From positions 248,001 to 312,000 of the forward strand of contig MDYQ01000257.1 of the NCBI GenBank assembly GCA_003024175.1: 64,000 nucleotides of DNA, in the 5' to 3' direction. The stretch comes from Planoprotostelium fungivorum (Eukaryota > Evosea > Variosea > Cavosteliida > Cavosteliaceae). Under the pieces are notes generated by a model. It was not told the DNA's origin. It was given only the letters and a program-made list of their open reading frames with translations, and made no database searches. The position numbers were made by a program, and so were the translations under genes. This document shows, one piece after another, positions 24,589 to 36,466 of the stretch (its first letter is position 1; every line of letters starts with the position of its first letter).

Positions 24589-27500
24589 TTATTTATACAG
24601 CAGATGATCCATGGACCGATGCATGTGGTAGCCCTTCAGATCGAAGAGGTGATCGTCATCCTTGTGTGCGTAAGAAGATGTGAAGGAAGAATGCATCTGG
24701 ATGATGGAAAAGACGACGGAAGAGAGCTCTCCAACGGTCTCGGGCAAGTTCAAGTGTGTCGGCTCAGACGTGAGGACCGTCAGACACAGAGCAGAGGTGA
24801 AGAACTTGATGCGGAGGACGTGACCGTCTAAGGCGTATCCCAAACTGGCCCGAGTGAGTTGAGAGTCGAGATAGAAGACGAGGTGATCGTGTCGATGATG
24901 TGATGATGTGATCGACAAGATGATGGTGATGATGGATGCGATGTGATGGGTTACCGGTTCAATTGGATGGCGAAATTGTGAGAATTCTTCTGATCTGATT
25001 CCGTGATGGCAGACATCGAGCTGACTAAACATTCCTCCACCAATCCCTGAATCGACTCCATCACGGAAGATCCGATGATAACCACCTGTTCTGCATCATT
25101 TCTATGTGACGAGAGCGTCCCACACCTTCTCCAACACTTTGATCTGATCTGGAAGAGAAAAGACTCCGTTCTTCAGTTTGTACAACTCTGTCGACAGCGA
25201 TTTGATCGACAACATGATCTGCTTCTGCGTCTGTTTCTGCGTCAGATGGAACAGCGTCACATTCTACATCGGTCACCTCCGGGCAGTCGTCGGCGTGTGT
25301 GAATAAGAGCTGAGAGAGATTCTGGTACGCTCCGTTGTAGAGGTCCTGCGTTCTCACTTGTAAGTCTCTTCCCTTGTCGCTCTTTGTGAATTGGAACACG
25401 TCCGCGAACGAGTCGGTGACTTTCTGTAAAAAAATCAGCCGGGAACAGGGATCGATCTCGCGACCCACCGCGATGGCATCCAATAGCCTGCGAGCGATGG
25501 CGGTCAATTTGTTCTTCAGTTCCTCGTGATGCGATGAATTGTTCGCAGTCATAGCCAACTGCACCAATTCGTCGCCAGACTGCTGCACGATCTCCAACTG
25601 TAAGACTGTCAATGTTGACATCTTTAATGTCTTCCCTCACCTCTCTCGTGGCTCTCGTCTGTGATGCCGTGAGAGGCAAGTGAACGACGATGTCTCTGAC
25701 GAGCGCGGCAAACTGCGTTCGTGTCATCAAAATTGGACGTAGAGATCGTGTCTCACCTTCTTGATCAAATCGGAGAAGGAAGAACAAGATTGATCTAATT
25801 CGGAAGATCTCTCGTAGAGTGATTTGAGGATGCCAGATGCACTGTTGACAACCGTTTGGGCTATATTTAGAACCATCTGTGCGTCTCTTCTTCTCCTGTC
25901 TTCCTCCATATCCCACAGAAGATTCGTCGCACTTTCCGTGAATTTCTGTGGAAAAGTCAGGGGAGTAGAAGGGGGGACTTACGATGAGGGACAGTTGTAG
26001 AGCGTCGAGGATTTTTCGCGTGGTTTTCTTGTCTTTCGTCTGAGGATCTGCCTTGGGATCTTGTGCACTACAAACAGACAACAGGCACGTCAGAACCTAC
26101 ACATCATCATTCTGCGTCCATGACAACATGAGAATAAAATGAAATAAAATGCCACCTTTCCGTAAGAAGTGAGTGCCTCTTCCACATGTTTCTCGAATTT
26201 CTCCTTGTCGGTGTTTTCTTTGATGATATTGTTGTAGATGTCGATGCAGACATCTTCCAGGCATCGCGTGAGAGATTGAATGGAAGGACCACACAGGGAC
26301 AACTTCTGCGGATTACTCCAATCTTTCTCTGTTCACCATCAGTTTTATTCGAATGAATTGGGACTCACCGGAACGGAGGAAGAGGTAGAGAGATTGGGAC
26401 AGGGGGTGGAGGTCCACTCTGAGAAGTGCATCGTCATCGTCCGATTTTATATTTCCGGGCGGCTCGTACGACACCCTGAACGTCCTCCTTACGTTCGCAT
26501 CGTGCTCTCTGTCTACAATCAGCCACTCTACCCTCTCCCACCCCCTCACCTCATGATCACGGGACTCATGTTCATATTTTCTCCCAAGTAAGAGACGATC
26601 TTGCGGCTCTGCAGTTGATTGCTGTACACGAGGACTTCGAATGCATTGAGAGGCTCAGCCGGAGGGGGCATGGGAGGTACTGGAATGAGCTCTTCATCGA
26701 TGAGAGATTTGATGACGTCATCCTGATCGGTGATGACGTCATCGGCGTCTCGGAGTTCGGGATCGGCATCGGATTTCTTCGAATCTTCTGCGGAAGATTC
26801 TTGGATGGTGGGTGATGAATCGGACGTGATCGTTGTAGACGCTGCCTCTCCCTTTGTTTCTGTTTCGATTCTCAATGTCTACGTCTAAATAGATTCAAAA
26901 TTCAAAAACTTACCGGAATTCAAGGTTGGTTCTTCTACAACGTCTTTCTTCGCTTCGGCTGCGGTTGACGGGTCTTTCGCTCCGTCTGGTTGTAGATGGA
27001 CGGTGGATGTGGAGGAAGATCTGATACTGGGAGGTGATAGGATCTTCTCTATGATGGGATGCAGTGACATTCCGAAAGCTCTTCCTCCCTTCTCACGTCA
27101 GTATTCGTCATCACACGCCATCACCACACTACGACCGTGAAGATTCGAACGAAATAAAATGGTCTATACCTTTGGATCGGCTTCTAAGGTGGACAACGTT
27201 CTCAGCAACTGTGGTGATATGTGTATCTCCGGGCGTGGTTCCACCTGCCACACGTCACACTCGTCACGCGTAAGACGTTCACGATCACCTCGTCCTCTTC
27301 TTCGTTCTCGTTCAATTCGGAGTCACGGCTATTGGATCGGATGGTTATGCTGGAAGCCCTCGACTTTGAGACTTGCTCGCTCGATGACGTCATCGGCTCC
27401 ACGGGGAGATCTTCCGGCTCGATGACCGACTCGAACAGCTGCCACCGTGAGTCTCTTGATGACGTGTGATGACGTCATCACCTTTGTACCCTGCTGGAAG

Positions 27501-29478
27501 AGTGTGGTGAATACTGCGTTGGCTTTCGACATATCAGAAACCATCGTGTTCAGATTCGGAACTTCGGAATGCACTAGACTGGGAGACAAGACGAGGGCCA
27601 AGTTGTGATGGTCCATCTACAACGAGTCAACCCCCTCCCACGACTGCCTCCCCACCTTGTTGTTTTCCGAACGAGACGCGATGGTGAAGGCGTGGGAAGT
27701 GATGGAGGAGAGTAAGTTCATGTGATTCTCCGGTAGTGACCTGACCAATCGATTGAGAGCCAATATGCGATCTCTCTCGGGCATATCTGTGACGTGTCAT
27801 GACGTCATAGAAGATGACTACTGACCTCCCAGCTCCACGAAACGGTTGTAGAAGGAGAAGGGGATGACAGGGTCGGATAATAATCGGAGGAATGTCTTTA
27901 AGAGGTTACAGATCCAGTGTACGTCGGTAGATTGTAGATCTTTTGCTGGAATGTGATAATCTTTATCTGAGATGCATTTCAATTCTTCTTTTTCTTTCGT
28001 TTCACTTTCTCGATGTAAATAAAATAAAAAGAATGTCACCTGATTCGTATTGTCTCTTTGTCTTCTCGAGTGGCTCTTTGGGTCCAGATACTCTGTACAA
28101 TCCTGTGGATATCGATTGAGCTCGTTGTAGATGATGGTCATGATATTCACCTTCCGTATTGATCTGTGTCTCTTGCTCGATCCACTGTATGATGTCTGAC
28201 ACGATGGTGGGAATCTGTCACCGTCGGTCTACAACCCGCCTCTCTTCCTCACCTTCGTTCCTTGCCTCGAGACGATACCGTTCAGTGAAGTACCGAAGAA
28301 TAACGGCTGTCCCAATTTTGAGTTTCGCGCGCGCGGGAAGAATTCTCACCCCTCCCAGGGGCCCCACCGGCCTCGTGATGTACCCGGCAGATTTCGTCAC
28401 AATTTCCCGGAAACCTTCCGTGCTGGGCTCTACCTCGCGGATCCACTGATCTATAACCTGACTCGGTTGTCCGTTGTAGTCTTGTAGAGACATGACCTGT
28501 CAGACGTCACATGTCACGTGTCACGTGTCAGTCTCACGATGTCGATCATGTGATTGATGGCGGCCTTGTTGATGCTCTGAAGTGTGGCGAATGCATCGTC
28601 ACCCACTTGTTGGTAGTTGTTTTTGATGTCGGGTTCCACCTGAAAAGTCGTCGGAATTTCGGTTCGTGGAGGGCCCACCTTCTCTTTCTTTGTCTTCTTT
28701 CGGTTGTTGGCTGAATCGTAAGAATATTTGGCCTTGTCGAATCTCTTCTTCTTCTCCTGTTTTTGTCATGATCACTTATCGTGATGGTGAGGAGAGGCTC
28801 ACTCTCGCTAAGGCAAATTCTTGGTTGAGGAAGTATCTCATCTTTGCGTTCAATAGTGTGGACATTTGTTCGTGCTACGTTCATCAGAGATCACGTCTGG
28901 GATGATGGTGGACTCACCAACATCTTTTGGTTCTTCGCCATCAACTCATGCAATGTGAGAGATTGTTTCAGACACTTGGCTGATGAAGTCAATCAGATGA
29001 TGATGGTGTAACGTGACATGACCCACCCAGTTGATTATTGGGTGTAGTCGATTGAACTCTCTCGTAGTAATCTTTCACGATGATCGTCATCACTTCGTAA
29101 TCTTGTTGGACGACTGTGCTCGAGTGAGCTCTGATTCGATGGATTCATCATATCACCTCCAAGATCGTCAACCAACTTCTCTACAGCTTTTGACATCTCT
29201 TGAGCCGTGGTCTTATGATTGGCTAATATCTGTCGTTGTCAACTTGTGTGCGACGAGAGAAATGATGGTACCTCCCACTGATGATACAGTTTGGTCGTCA
29301 GGTTATCTTGCTCAGTGGATGTATCACGTGAAGAAGATCGCGTCAGAGTGCCTTTTCTGATCTGTGGTCTGTTAAATCCATTCCCATTACATCACATCAC
29401 CTTAGCCAGAATAGCATTCTTCTCGCGATCCTCTTTGAAGAGATTATCCGAAGAGGAGTTGGCGGCGGCCTTTTTCAT
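24589..29478 (-). CDS. BAR-domain RhoGAP protein with long helical C-terminal extension
   Basis: ATG 29478 opens MKKAAANSSSDNLFKEDREK. A helical BAR-like region follows, with SLTLHELMAKNQKML, YFLNQEFALAREKKKRFDKA and KYSYDSANNRKKTKKEK, the KRFDKA-YDSA pattern seen in GRAF/ACAP BAR domains. The RhoGAP domain reads IPTIVSDIIQWIEQE, GLYRVSG (arginine finger), NLLKTFLRLLSDPVIPFSF and HHNLALVLSPSL. It is followed by an acidic linker, then about 900 residues of mostly helical sequence (for example GPSIQSLTRCLEDVCIDIYN and AQTVVNSASGILKSLYERSS) that I do not recognise, ending RSMDHLLYK. The frame runs from the linker through KGGRAFGMSLHPIIEKIL, so I keep one gene; a second gene starting at ATG 27070 is the alternative. 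It should deactivate Rho/Rac at curved membranes; a Rac gene lies in this window. More than 20 introns are inferred. Confidence 0.75.
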
Positions 29479-29766
29479 GATGCAGGCTCCTGCCTTCGGA
29501 TGCGGAAAGCGATTGTCTCATTTCATTGTAGAAGAATATTTTAGACACGAATTTTCAACTTGAAGTCAATCTGAAGACATTCTAAGAACGAATATGGAGG
29601 ACAAGGACAAGGATAGGGGCACCGAGAGGAGAGCTCTTTTTTGATTCACCTCTATGATGCCGCAAAGACAGAGGCAGGTCAGCCGTCTATTCAACTTGAG
29701 AGCTCTACAAACCACCACCGCATCAGCCGATCGTGATTACGCAACGACAATCATTCCGTCGCACCG

Positions 29767-31205
29767 ATGACGACTGTGTTGGGCGCATTCGACAAATTCA
29801 AAGGCACTCTCACCTCATTAGAGGCTGGTGATACGTGCACGAGATGTTTCTGCGATCTATTTGGCTTTCATCGCGCTCGCGTGGTCGAACTGAGTGATGG
29901 GGGAGACGGTTTCCTCTCTTCTCTCACTAGAATGCTTCGATTGAAGATCTATCGAGCTACAGTGACGGGACCATTAGGGACACCCGTCGAGGCGCAATAT
30001 GGCATTGGAACACTTCCAGATGGGGAAACAGTTGGTGTCGTAGAAATGGTGAGGAGATCGAAAAGACAGCGATGCTATAGATTACATTCAAATCATCCGG
30101 GAGATCCAAGTGTCTCACATGGATTTACAGGCTTCTGCTTCCGGACTCCACCTCCTTCAACTTCGTGTGTACATCATTCATCAATGATTCGTGACCATCT
30201 GCGTAGACGAGCGCCATCCCCTCTATACGACAACGAAGGGAACGGGAGAGCTCATGCGACTCGTCATCGATCGTGGCTGCAAGAAGATCTTCTTGGGAGT
30301 GGGTGGTAGCGCGACAAACGATGGTGAGCCCTGTCGACGTAGAAAATTGAATGAAATCAGCCGGATTGGGAGCATTGCAAGCTCTCGGTGTAGAAGTGAC
30401 AGTGGAGAGGGAAGGCAAGAGAGAGACGTTAGACGTTGTACGAGGCATCGATCTACAACACATAGTGGATCTGCACGTGAAGAACGACGATTTACGTGAC
30501 GTACGAGTCGAAATTTCGTGTGATGTTACGTCACCTTTCGTGGGCCCTCAGGGAGCGGTGGCGGTGAGTAGACAATTCGTAGAAAGTTCTGACGCAAGAC
30601 AGGTCTTCTCTGCACAGAAAGGAGCAACTGAAGCAGACAAAATAACTTTGGAGAAGGGTATGATACACTTAGCCGACCTCGTGAGAGAGAAATTCCACAG
30701 AAATATCGCGGAAATGCCGGGGGCTGGAGCCGCCGGGGGTGATCACGTGACCCACACCGCCACTGACGTTCCCAGGAATCGCCGGTGGTTTCCATGGAAT
30801 CCTCGACGCCCAATTGAGGAGGGGTATAGAGTTCATGGCCGAAGCAAGCGACTTGGAGGCTGCCGTACGTGATAGTGATCTGATTCTCACCGGAGAAGGA
30901 TGTTATGACAGCACGAGCGACATCGGGAAGGTGATGAGTTCATGATGAAGCTCCTTCGTTTGTGACGTGGACAGGCACCATCGAAAGTGCTCGAGCTGGC
31001 GAGAAAATGGAAGAAGCCAGCCATCATCATCTGTGGTCGCAACGAGAGCGTCAGCAGAGAGTTTCCCGTCTATTCATTAGTGCCCAGCTTCTCTTTCGAA
31101 GAGGCTTGTGTGGATGCGAAAAAGTGTCTGAACGAGATCATCTCCATGAACGAAAGGAGCATCTCAGACTATCTTCAACGAGAGAGAGTGAAGAATGAAA
31201 TTTGA
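29767..31205 (+). CDS. Glycerate kinase, GK-I (GlxK/GarK) family
   Basis: ATG 29767 gives MTTVLGAFDKFKGTLTSLEA, the classic GK-I start (xxAPDSFKGSLSA). Next come ELSDGGDGFLSSL, ASASGLHLLQL, PLYTTTKGTGELMRLVIDRG, FLGVGGSATNDGAGLGALQA (glycine-rich loop, split by an intron), EISCDVTSPFVGPQGAVA, FSAQKGATEADKI, PGAGAAGGIAGGFHGILDA and LILTGEGCYDSTSDIGKAPS. The length of about 390 residues matches. The enzyme phosphorylates D-glycerate to 2- or 3-phosphoglycerate with ATP in the cytosol, feeding glyoxylate, serine or sugar-acid breakdown into glycolysis. This fold is best known from bacteria and some fungi, so an old transfer is possible, though the gene has five ordinary short introns. It ends at TGA 31205. 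Confidence 0.93.
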
Positions 31206-31347
31206 TACAGTATGTGAAAGATATGTGAGATTTCTATTCCATCTCCAATCATTCGAAGACTTCCCTGCGTAATTCGCGTCAATCATTCATCAGCTTGACT
31301 CAATCATGACTCTCTCCATCTCGTATCGTTTATTCCTGTGGCTTCAT

Positions 31348-33464
31348 TCATTTCAATGGGATACTGAAAGAACAACGGAACACGTTCGTTGGGTCATACT
31401 TGCTCTTGATCTCTTTCAACCGATCAAAGTTCTCTCCATAGTATACCTGAATGTGTCAGTCTGGTCTATCTCGACCAATCAAAAGAGAGGTTCACCTCTC
31501 CCCAGTTGTGGCTTAAGACGTCGAGATCCTCGTAGTTTCGGTATTTTTTGCCCGAAACGTGAGGCGCTAATTGCCTCTCCCATTCTCTCATCCACTCTTC
31601 GTATTCGGCGTTCCTCTTGCGCTTTTCTTCTTCGTTCTTCAGTCCTTCATCGTTCCAGTGTGTCCAGTATTGTAGAGAGATGGTAGCATCTTCCCTGTGT
31701 GGGTAAGGTGTGTCCCCTGAACTGTTTCAACATGCGTCTTAGTGTGTACATTACGTCACCTTCTTTCACTGTGGAGAAGAATCCTCCGTAACCTTCGAAT
31801 TGACAGTTGGCGAGTTTTCCCTTCTCTTCTTTCAGTTTGGCCTCCACCACCGCGGCTCCCTCCATTCCAAACTTCTTTCCGTGTTTGTACACAAAGTCAC
31901 TCTTCTTCTTACTCTTCATCTCTGTCTCATCATCACCGATCGTTCATCTTTTTGGAAATCTATGACTCTCACCTTCTTGCCAGGCACCACAGTAAGGTGG
32001 GCTGTCCATGATGAATTCCTCAAAGTCTTCCGTTTCGATACCACAGGATACTTTCAAATTGACCTTCGATGGTGACAAGTACATCGTGTGGAAGGATCTG
32101 GCAGGACATCTACAAGCGTCATGATTCGAACCTTCATCGTTGTATGTATCTCTGTGTGACTCACCTCTCCAGATCCATCAGAGGTGATTCGTAGAAGAGT
32201 TTCGCACATTCCGCGGGGTTTCCGATGAATTTTCCCTCCAAATGTACGTGTGTGGGACGACAGTTGAGTTGGGTCGTCAGATTGTCCGTGGCGTAAGGTT
32301 GCCATTCCTCGTAAGCTGAGAAGCTTCAATGAGATTTCGGGCGGGAAACTGCATTCACCCGCGATGACCTCCTTGATGTATCTGAAGTTCCATTCAATGT
32401 TGACGAGCGTCACTTTCTTTGGGTTCTTCACGGTTTTCAGGTGAAATTTCGTTACGACACCGTAGCTGCCTCCCCCGGCACCCCTCAGCGCCCAGAATAG
32501 ATCGGGGTGTGACTTCTCGTCCACCATGATGAGGTCACCGTTGGCATCCACCATCTACAACGCGAGATTGAGTTGCATCGAAACGCGCTCACGCACCTCC
32601 ATACCGATGATGAGATCAGAGCTGAGACCGATCTTTCTGGCAAGCATACCATACCCTCCTCCTATCTCATCTCAGCGATGATGTCGAAGATCATCATCAT
32701 CGTGTGTCGCTCACCCGTCATGACACCTCCCGCACCGACGCTGGTTCCAGTTCCAGCAGGCAGCTCGTATTCGTGGCCGGCATCGTGAGCGATGGCGTAA
32801 TAGAGCTTTCCCATCTTGCAGCCCGCACCGGCCCAGAGACCTTCTTTACCGGAGTCGATGGTGACTTGGTTCAGAGGACAGACATCGATGACGATGGCAT
32901 CATCTTCACAGGAGATACCCTCGTATGAATGCCCACCTGATGATCGAGTTAGAGTGGGTGATGAACGATAAGTGTCACCAGATCGGATGTTGACCTGTTC
33001 GGGGGTGAGAGATGGAGAGGTGATTACATCACCTTTGGGGTGTCTTTTGGCCACACGGCTCGGATTGCCTTGACGGACAGCGAGACGTCCGATGAAGAGG
33101 AGCAGAAGGCGACGAGAAGAGGTTTCCTGTCTAACCTTTTTGCGGGGAGACGGCGGGCCAATTCATAATCGCATCTCGGCAGCTGACATCTCATTAGAGA
33201 CGTCGTCGTACACCACGTGGATCTCACCTCTGCATGAACTGAATGGTGCTCTCCTCTGGCCCTAGTGACGATCCTCCCCTTGAATTGAGCATCCTTGGAC
33301 AAGAGGTCGGCAAACTCGACCGCCTTCTTGTCTTCTTCATCAAGGAGGAAGACGGGCTTGTGAGGCATCAACTCTTGGACGACCGCCTCTACTGAGTGTA
33401 GAGCGGTAGTCAGAGCGGTTTGGTGAGGTTTCTCTGAAGACTCGTGAGACGTGGATGATATCAT
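31348..33464 (-). CDS. FAD-linked oxidase, berberine-bridge-enzyme (BBE) type
   Basis: I start at ATG 33464 (MISSTSHESSEKPHQTALTT). After an intron near 33227-33178 comes DYELARRLPAKRLDRKPLLV, then RSSGGHSYEGISCEDDAIVI (the SGGHSY motif carries the FAD-linked His), LWAGAGCKMGKLYYAIAHDA, LPAGTGTSVGAGGVMTGGGY, DLFWALRGAGGGSYGVVTKF, and the BBE tail SHNWGEVYYGENFDRLKEI, KSKYDPTNVFRCSFSIPLK. I see no signal peptide, so it may be cytosolic; many relatives are secreted. Family members oxidise sugars, alkaloids or other alcohols with O2. The usual second flavin-linking cysteine cannot be placed surely. About seven introns are inferred; one ends in CGCGTTGTAG at 32564-32555, the recurring 3' splice motif. 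The start is divergent to the GH15 gene. Confidence 0.9.
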
Positions 33465-33794
33465 GATCGTCACCGCTGCGGTGCATGTTCCTTTTTTTCG
33501 TTCGTCTGTGATGTGGTGCGCTGCTTATTTTCTTTTGTGGTTCGTGTTGGAGAAGGGAGATCTAGAAGCAGCTCGCATTCGGCTTCTATATCTACTGGCA
33601 AACGTCACTCCTGGGTTTAATTTCGTCGGTTTTGACGGCTGAAAGAGAAACCGCACCGGCAATTGGAAGAAAGTTTATCAACATGAGCTACCAGACGCTT
33701 TCATTGATCAACTTCTGCTCATTAGAAGAGAAGCAGCAACTCGATCAGAGAAATATAGATAATCGGTTTAGGAGGAGCTGACGTCAAACGAATC
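33465..33794. promoter_or_regulatory. Divergent promoter between FAD oxidase and GH15 genes
   Basis: This 330-bp gap lies between two outward-facing start codons. A plus frame at 33684-33780 (MSYQTLSLINFC...) is short, ends at a stop and does not splice well into the GH15 frame, so I leave it out. I see no clear repeat. Confidence 0.45.
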
Positions 33795-36414
33795 ATGGAC
33801 GAAAGTAAGCAGGTGAAAGACGACGATGTGGGGCAATGTGATTGACCTTGACAGATCCGGAAAAAAGCAGACAACAACTACCTGCCCATAGAGGGACATG
33901 GCCTCATTGGTAACATGAGAACGTGTGCTCTGGTCGGAATCAATGGAAGCATCGACTGGTGATCGACATACATCACACGACCTTCGCATCTGACGCAGTC
34001 CTAGGTATTGTTACCCTCACTTTGATTCTCCTTCCGTTTTCGCTTCGATCCTCGACCACGAGAAGGGAGGTCATTGGACCATCGAGCCAGCTGACGTTCC
34101 AAAATCAGAGGTGCTGATTGATCGATCATCTACAAAGGCTAATACTTTATAGGTCAGGAACAAACAATTTTATTGGCCGGAGACCAACATCCTTGTGACC
34201 CGATTCCTCGATGATGGTGAACCGTCCATTCGATCGGCATCCATGTTGATCAATCTCCCAGATGGAGTCGGACAGATCGTCGACTACATGCCAAAATTCA
34301 GCACGAAATACGGAGAGAAGTTGGTACCCAACAGCGAGGTGAAGACGTCAGCTTCACGAGAGAGTGACACTTCTACAGGTCGTGTCTTACTCCCTCATCC
34401 GCAAGGTGCAAGTGATCCGAGGTCACATGAACTTCCGCATGCGATGCATACCGGCCTTTGATTTCGCCAGAGAAGGACACAAGCTCACTCTGGAGGACAA
34501 AAGTGAGCCGACAACTTCCCATCACGATCATGACACACGACAGAAGCGACATTCAAAGCGGACAAGGGATTAGAGTTGACGCTCATATCCAGCATTCCTC
34601 TGAGCGAGATGGACGATAAAGAAGGCTTGGACTTCACCTTCCGTCTCAGCGAGGGTGAGTACATCACGCATGACTTCACCCATCTTCTTCAGGTAAGAGC
34701 TGCACCTTCTATCTGCACTCGGCTCAACACGGGAAGTTCGACGAGAAACAGGAGATGGCTGCTGTCGATCACGAAGCCTTCTACTTTGAAGAGACGATCA
34801 ACTACTGGCGAGAGTGGCTGTCTCAATGTACATACAAGGGTGAGAGGACGATGGCTCGCAACACCGAGTGAGATCAACGCAGGTCGATGGAGAGAACAAG
34901 TGGAGAGAAGTGCTCTGGCTCTCAAGCTCATGTGCTTCGAGCCCACCGGTGCGTAGATGACGTGTACCGATGGAGACTCATTTCAATACGATAGGCGCCA
35001 TCATTGCCGCAGCCACCTGTGGCCTTCCCGAAGAGGTGAAGCCATGTCCCACACCCTCACTGACGTCCCAAAGGTGGGCGGAGAACGGAATTGGGACTAC
35101 CGCTACACTTGGATAAGAGATTCAGCCTTCACGGTGTACGGGTTCATGCGTATCGGTTTCATCGAGGAAGCCGCAGCTCTCATGAAGTTCATGGAAGACC
35201 GCTGCAAAGACGCCAGAGCCGCCGTGGAGAGAGGAGAACCACCCCTCCAGATCATGTACGGTATCGACGGTAGAAAGGATCTCAACGAAGAGGTAATTTT
35301 CGTCGACCATCATTCGTCGACAACTGACCGACGGAGGATCTACATCATCTGGACGGCTATCTGTCTTCCAGGCCGGTCAGAGTGGGCAATGGTGCAGCTA
35401 AGCAGGTTCAGATGGATATCTATGGAGAGTTGATGGACAGCGTCTATCTCTACGACAAGTATGGTAGCGGAATCAGTTACGAGTTCTGGAATCACATCGT
35501 CTTCTTGTTAGAATGGCTCGTCGAGCACTGGAAGGACAAAGACCAGGGTGTGTGGGAGGTGGAGCACGAATTTTCGGGACGATCTACAACGCCATCAGGT
35601 TCGCAGTGGAGATCAGCACTTCACGTACTCCAAGGTCATGTGCTGGATCGCCTGTGAGTTCGAAACTTCACGTCAATCTTCTCAACGTCTCCAGTCGATC
35701 GAGGCATTCGATTGGCCAACAAGAGATCTCTACCTGCCGACGTAGTCAAGTGGACTTATGTTCGTAACGAAATCTACAAGGACATCCAAGACAACGGCTG
35801 GTGCGGTGAAAGGCAACTCTTCTCTCAGTACTATGGTTCAGAAGGCCTCGATGCCGCCAACCTCGTGCGTCCGAATCGAGATCCTTCATTAAGACGTCGA
35901 CAGATCATGCCCCTCACCTTCTTCATGGCCCCTGGTGATCCACGCATCGTGAGCACCATCGAAGCCACCATGAAGACACCTCAAGAAGGAGGCCTCACCG
36001 TGAACTCCCTCGTCTTTCGTTACGACGTCAAGTTATCCGACGACGGTCTCGAGGGAGAAGAGGGAACCTTCAACATCTGCTCCTTCTGGTGACATCTCAG
36101 TGCTCTTCTCGAAGATCCTCACCTCTTCCAGGTTGATCGAGGCCCTGACCCGCTCGGCCTGTGGAGATAAGAAGAAATTAGCGAAGGCGAGGCTGATGTT
36201 CGAAGAGATCATCGGTTACGAGAATCACGTCGGTCTGTTTGCAGAAGAGACGGGATCGAGGGGAGAGCAGTTGGGTGAGTGGATGATGATGAGATGGACG
36301 TGCGACTCTGACGGTGGGGTAGGTAACTTCCCTCAAGCCTTCACTCACTTTGCTCTCATATCGGCCGCCTTCAATTTGAACCGTGCCCTGGGTGACTCCA
36401 GTGGTGGACATTAA
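33795..36414 (+). CDS. Glycoside hydrolase family 15 enzyme (glucoamylase/trehalase-like)
   Basis: ATG 33795 (MDESKQ) joins across an intron to [40 protein letters not shown] and [20 protein letters not shown], the N-terminal signature of bacterial-type GH15. Further on: [20 protein letters not shown] (catalytic-region motif), [91 protein letters not shown] and [17 protein letters not shown]. The length of about 640 residues fits. These enzymes release glucose from maltose-type oligosaccharides or trehalose; the exact specificity is open. No signal peptide is visible, so it is probably intracellular. About 16 introns of 37-50 nt are inferred; one (about 35547-35587) holds GATCTACAACGCC near its 3' end. 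It converges with the USP gene, with 52 bp between stops. Confidence 0.92.
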
Positions 36415-36466
36415 AACACGAATAATAATAACACGAAATGAAATCTACAACACGTCGGAGTCCATC

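Noticed and set aside
25061-25180. Alternative exon reading (SSHRNDAEQVV) in the BAR-RhoGAP tail
   Set aside because: A 40-nt intron gives the more natural IKVLEKVVIIGSSVMES; the alternative is Arg/Cys-rich.
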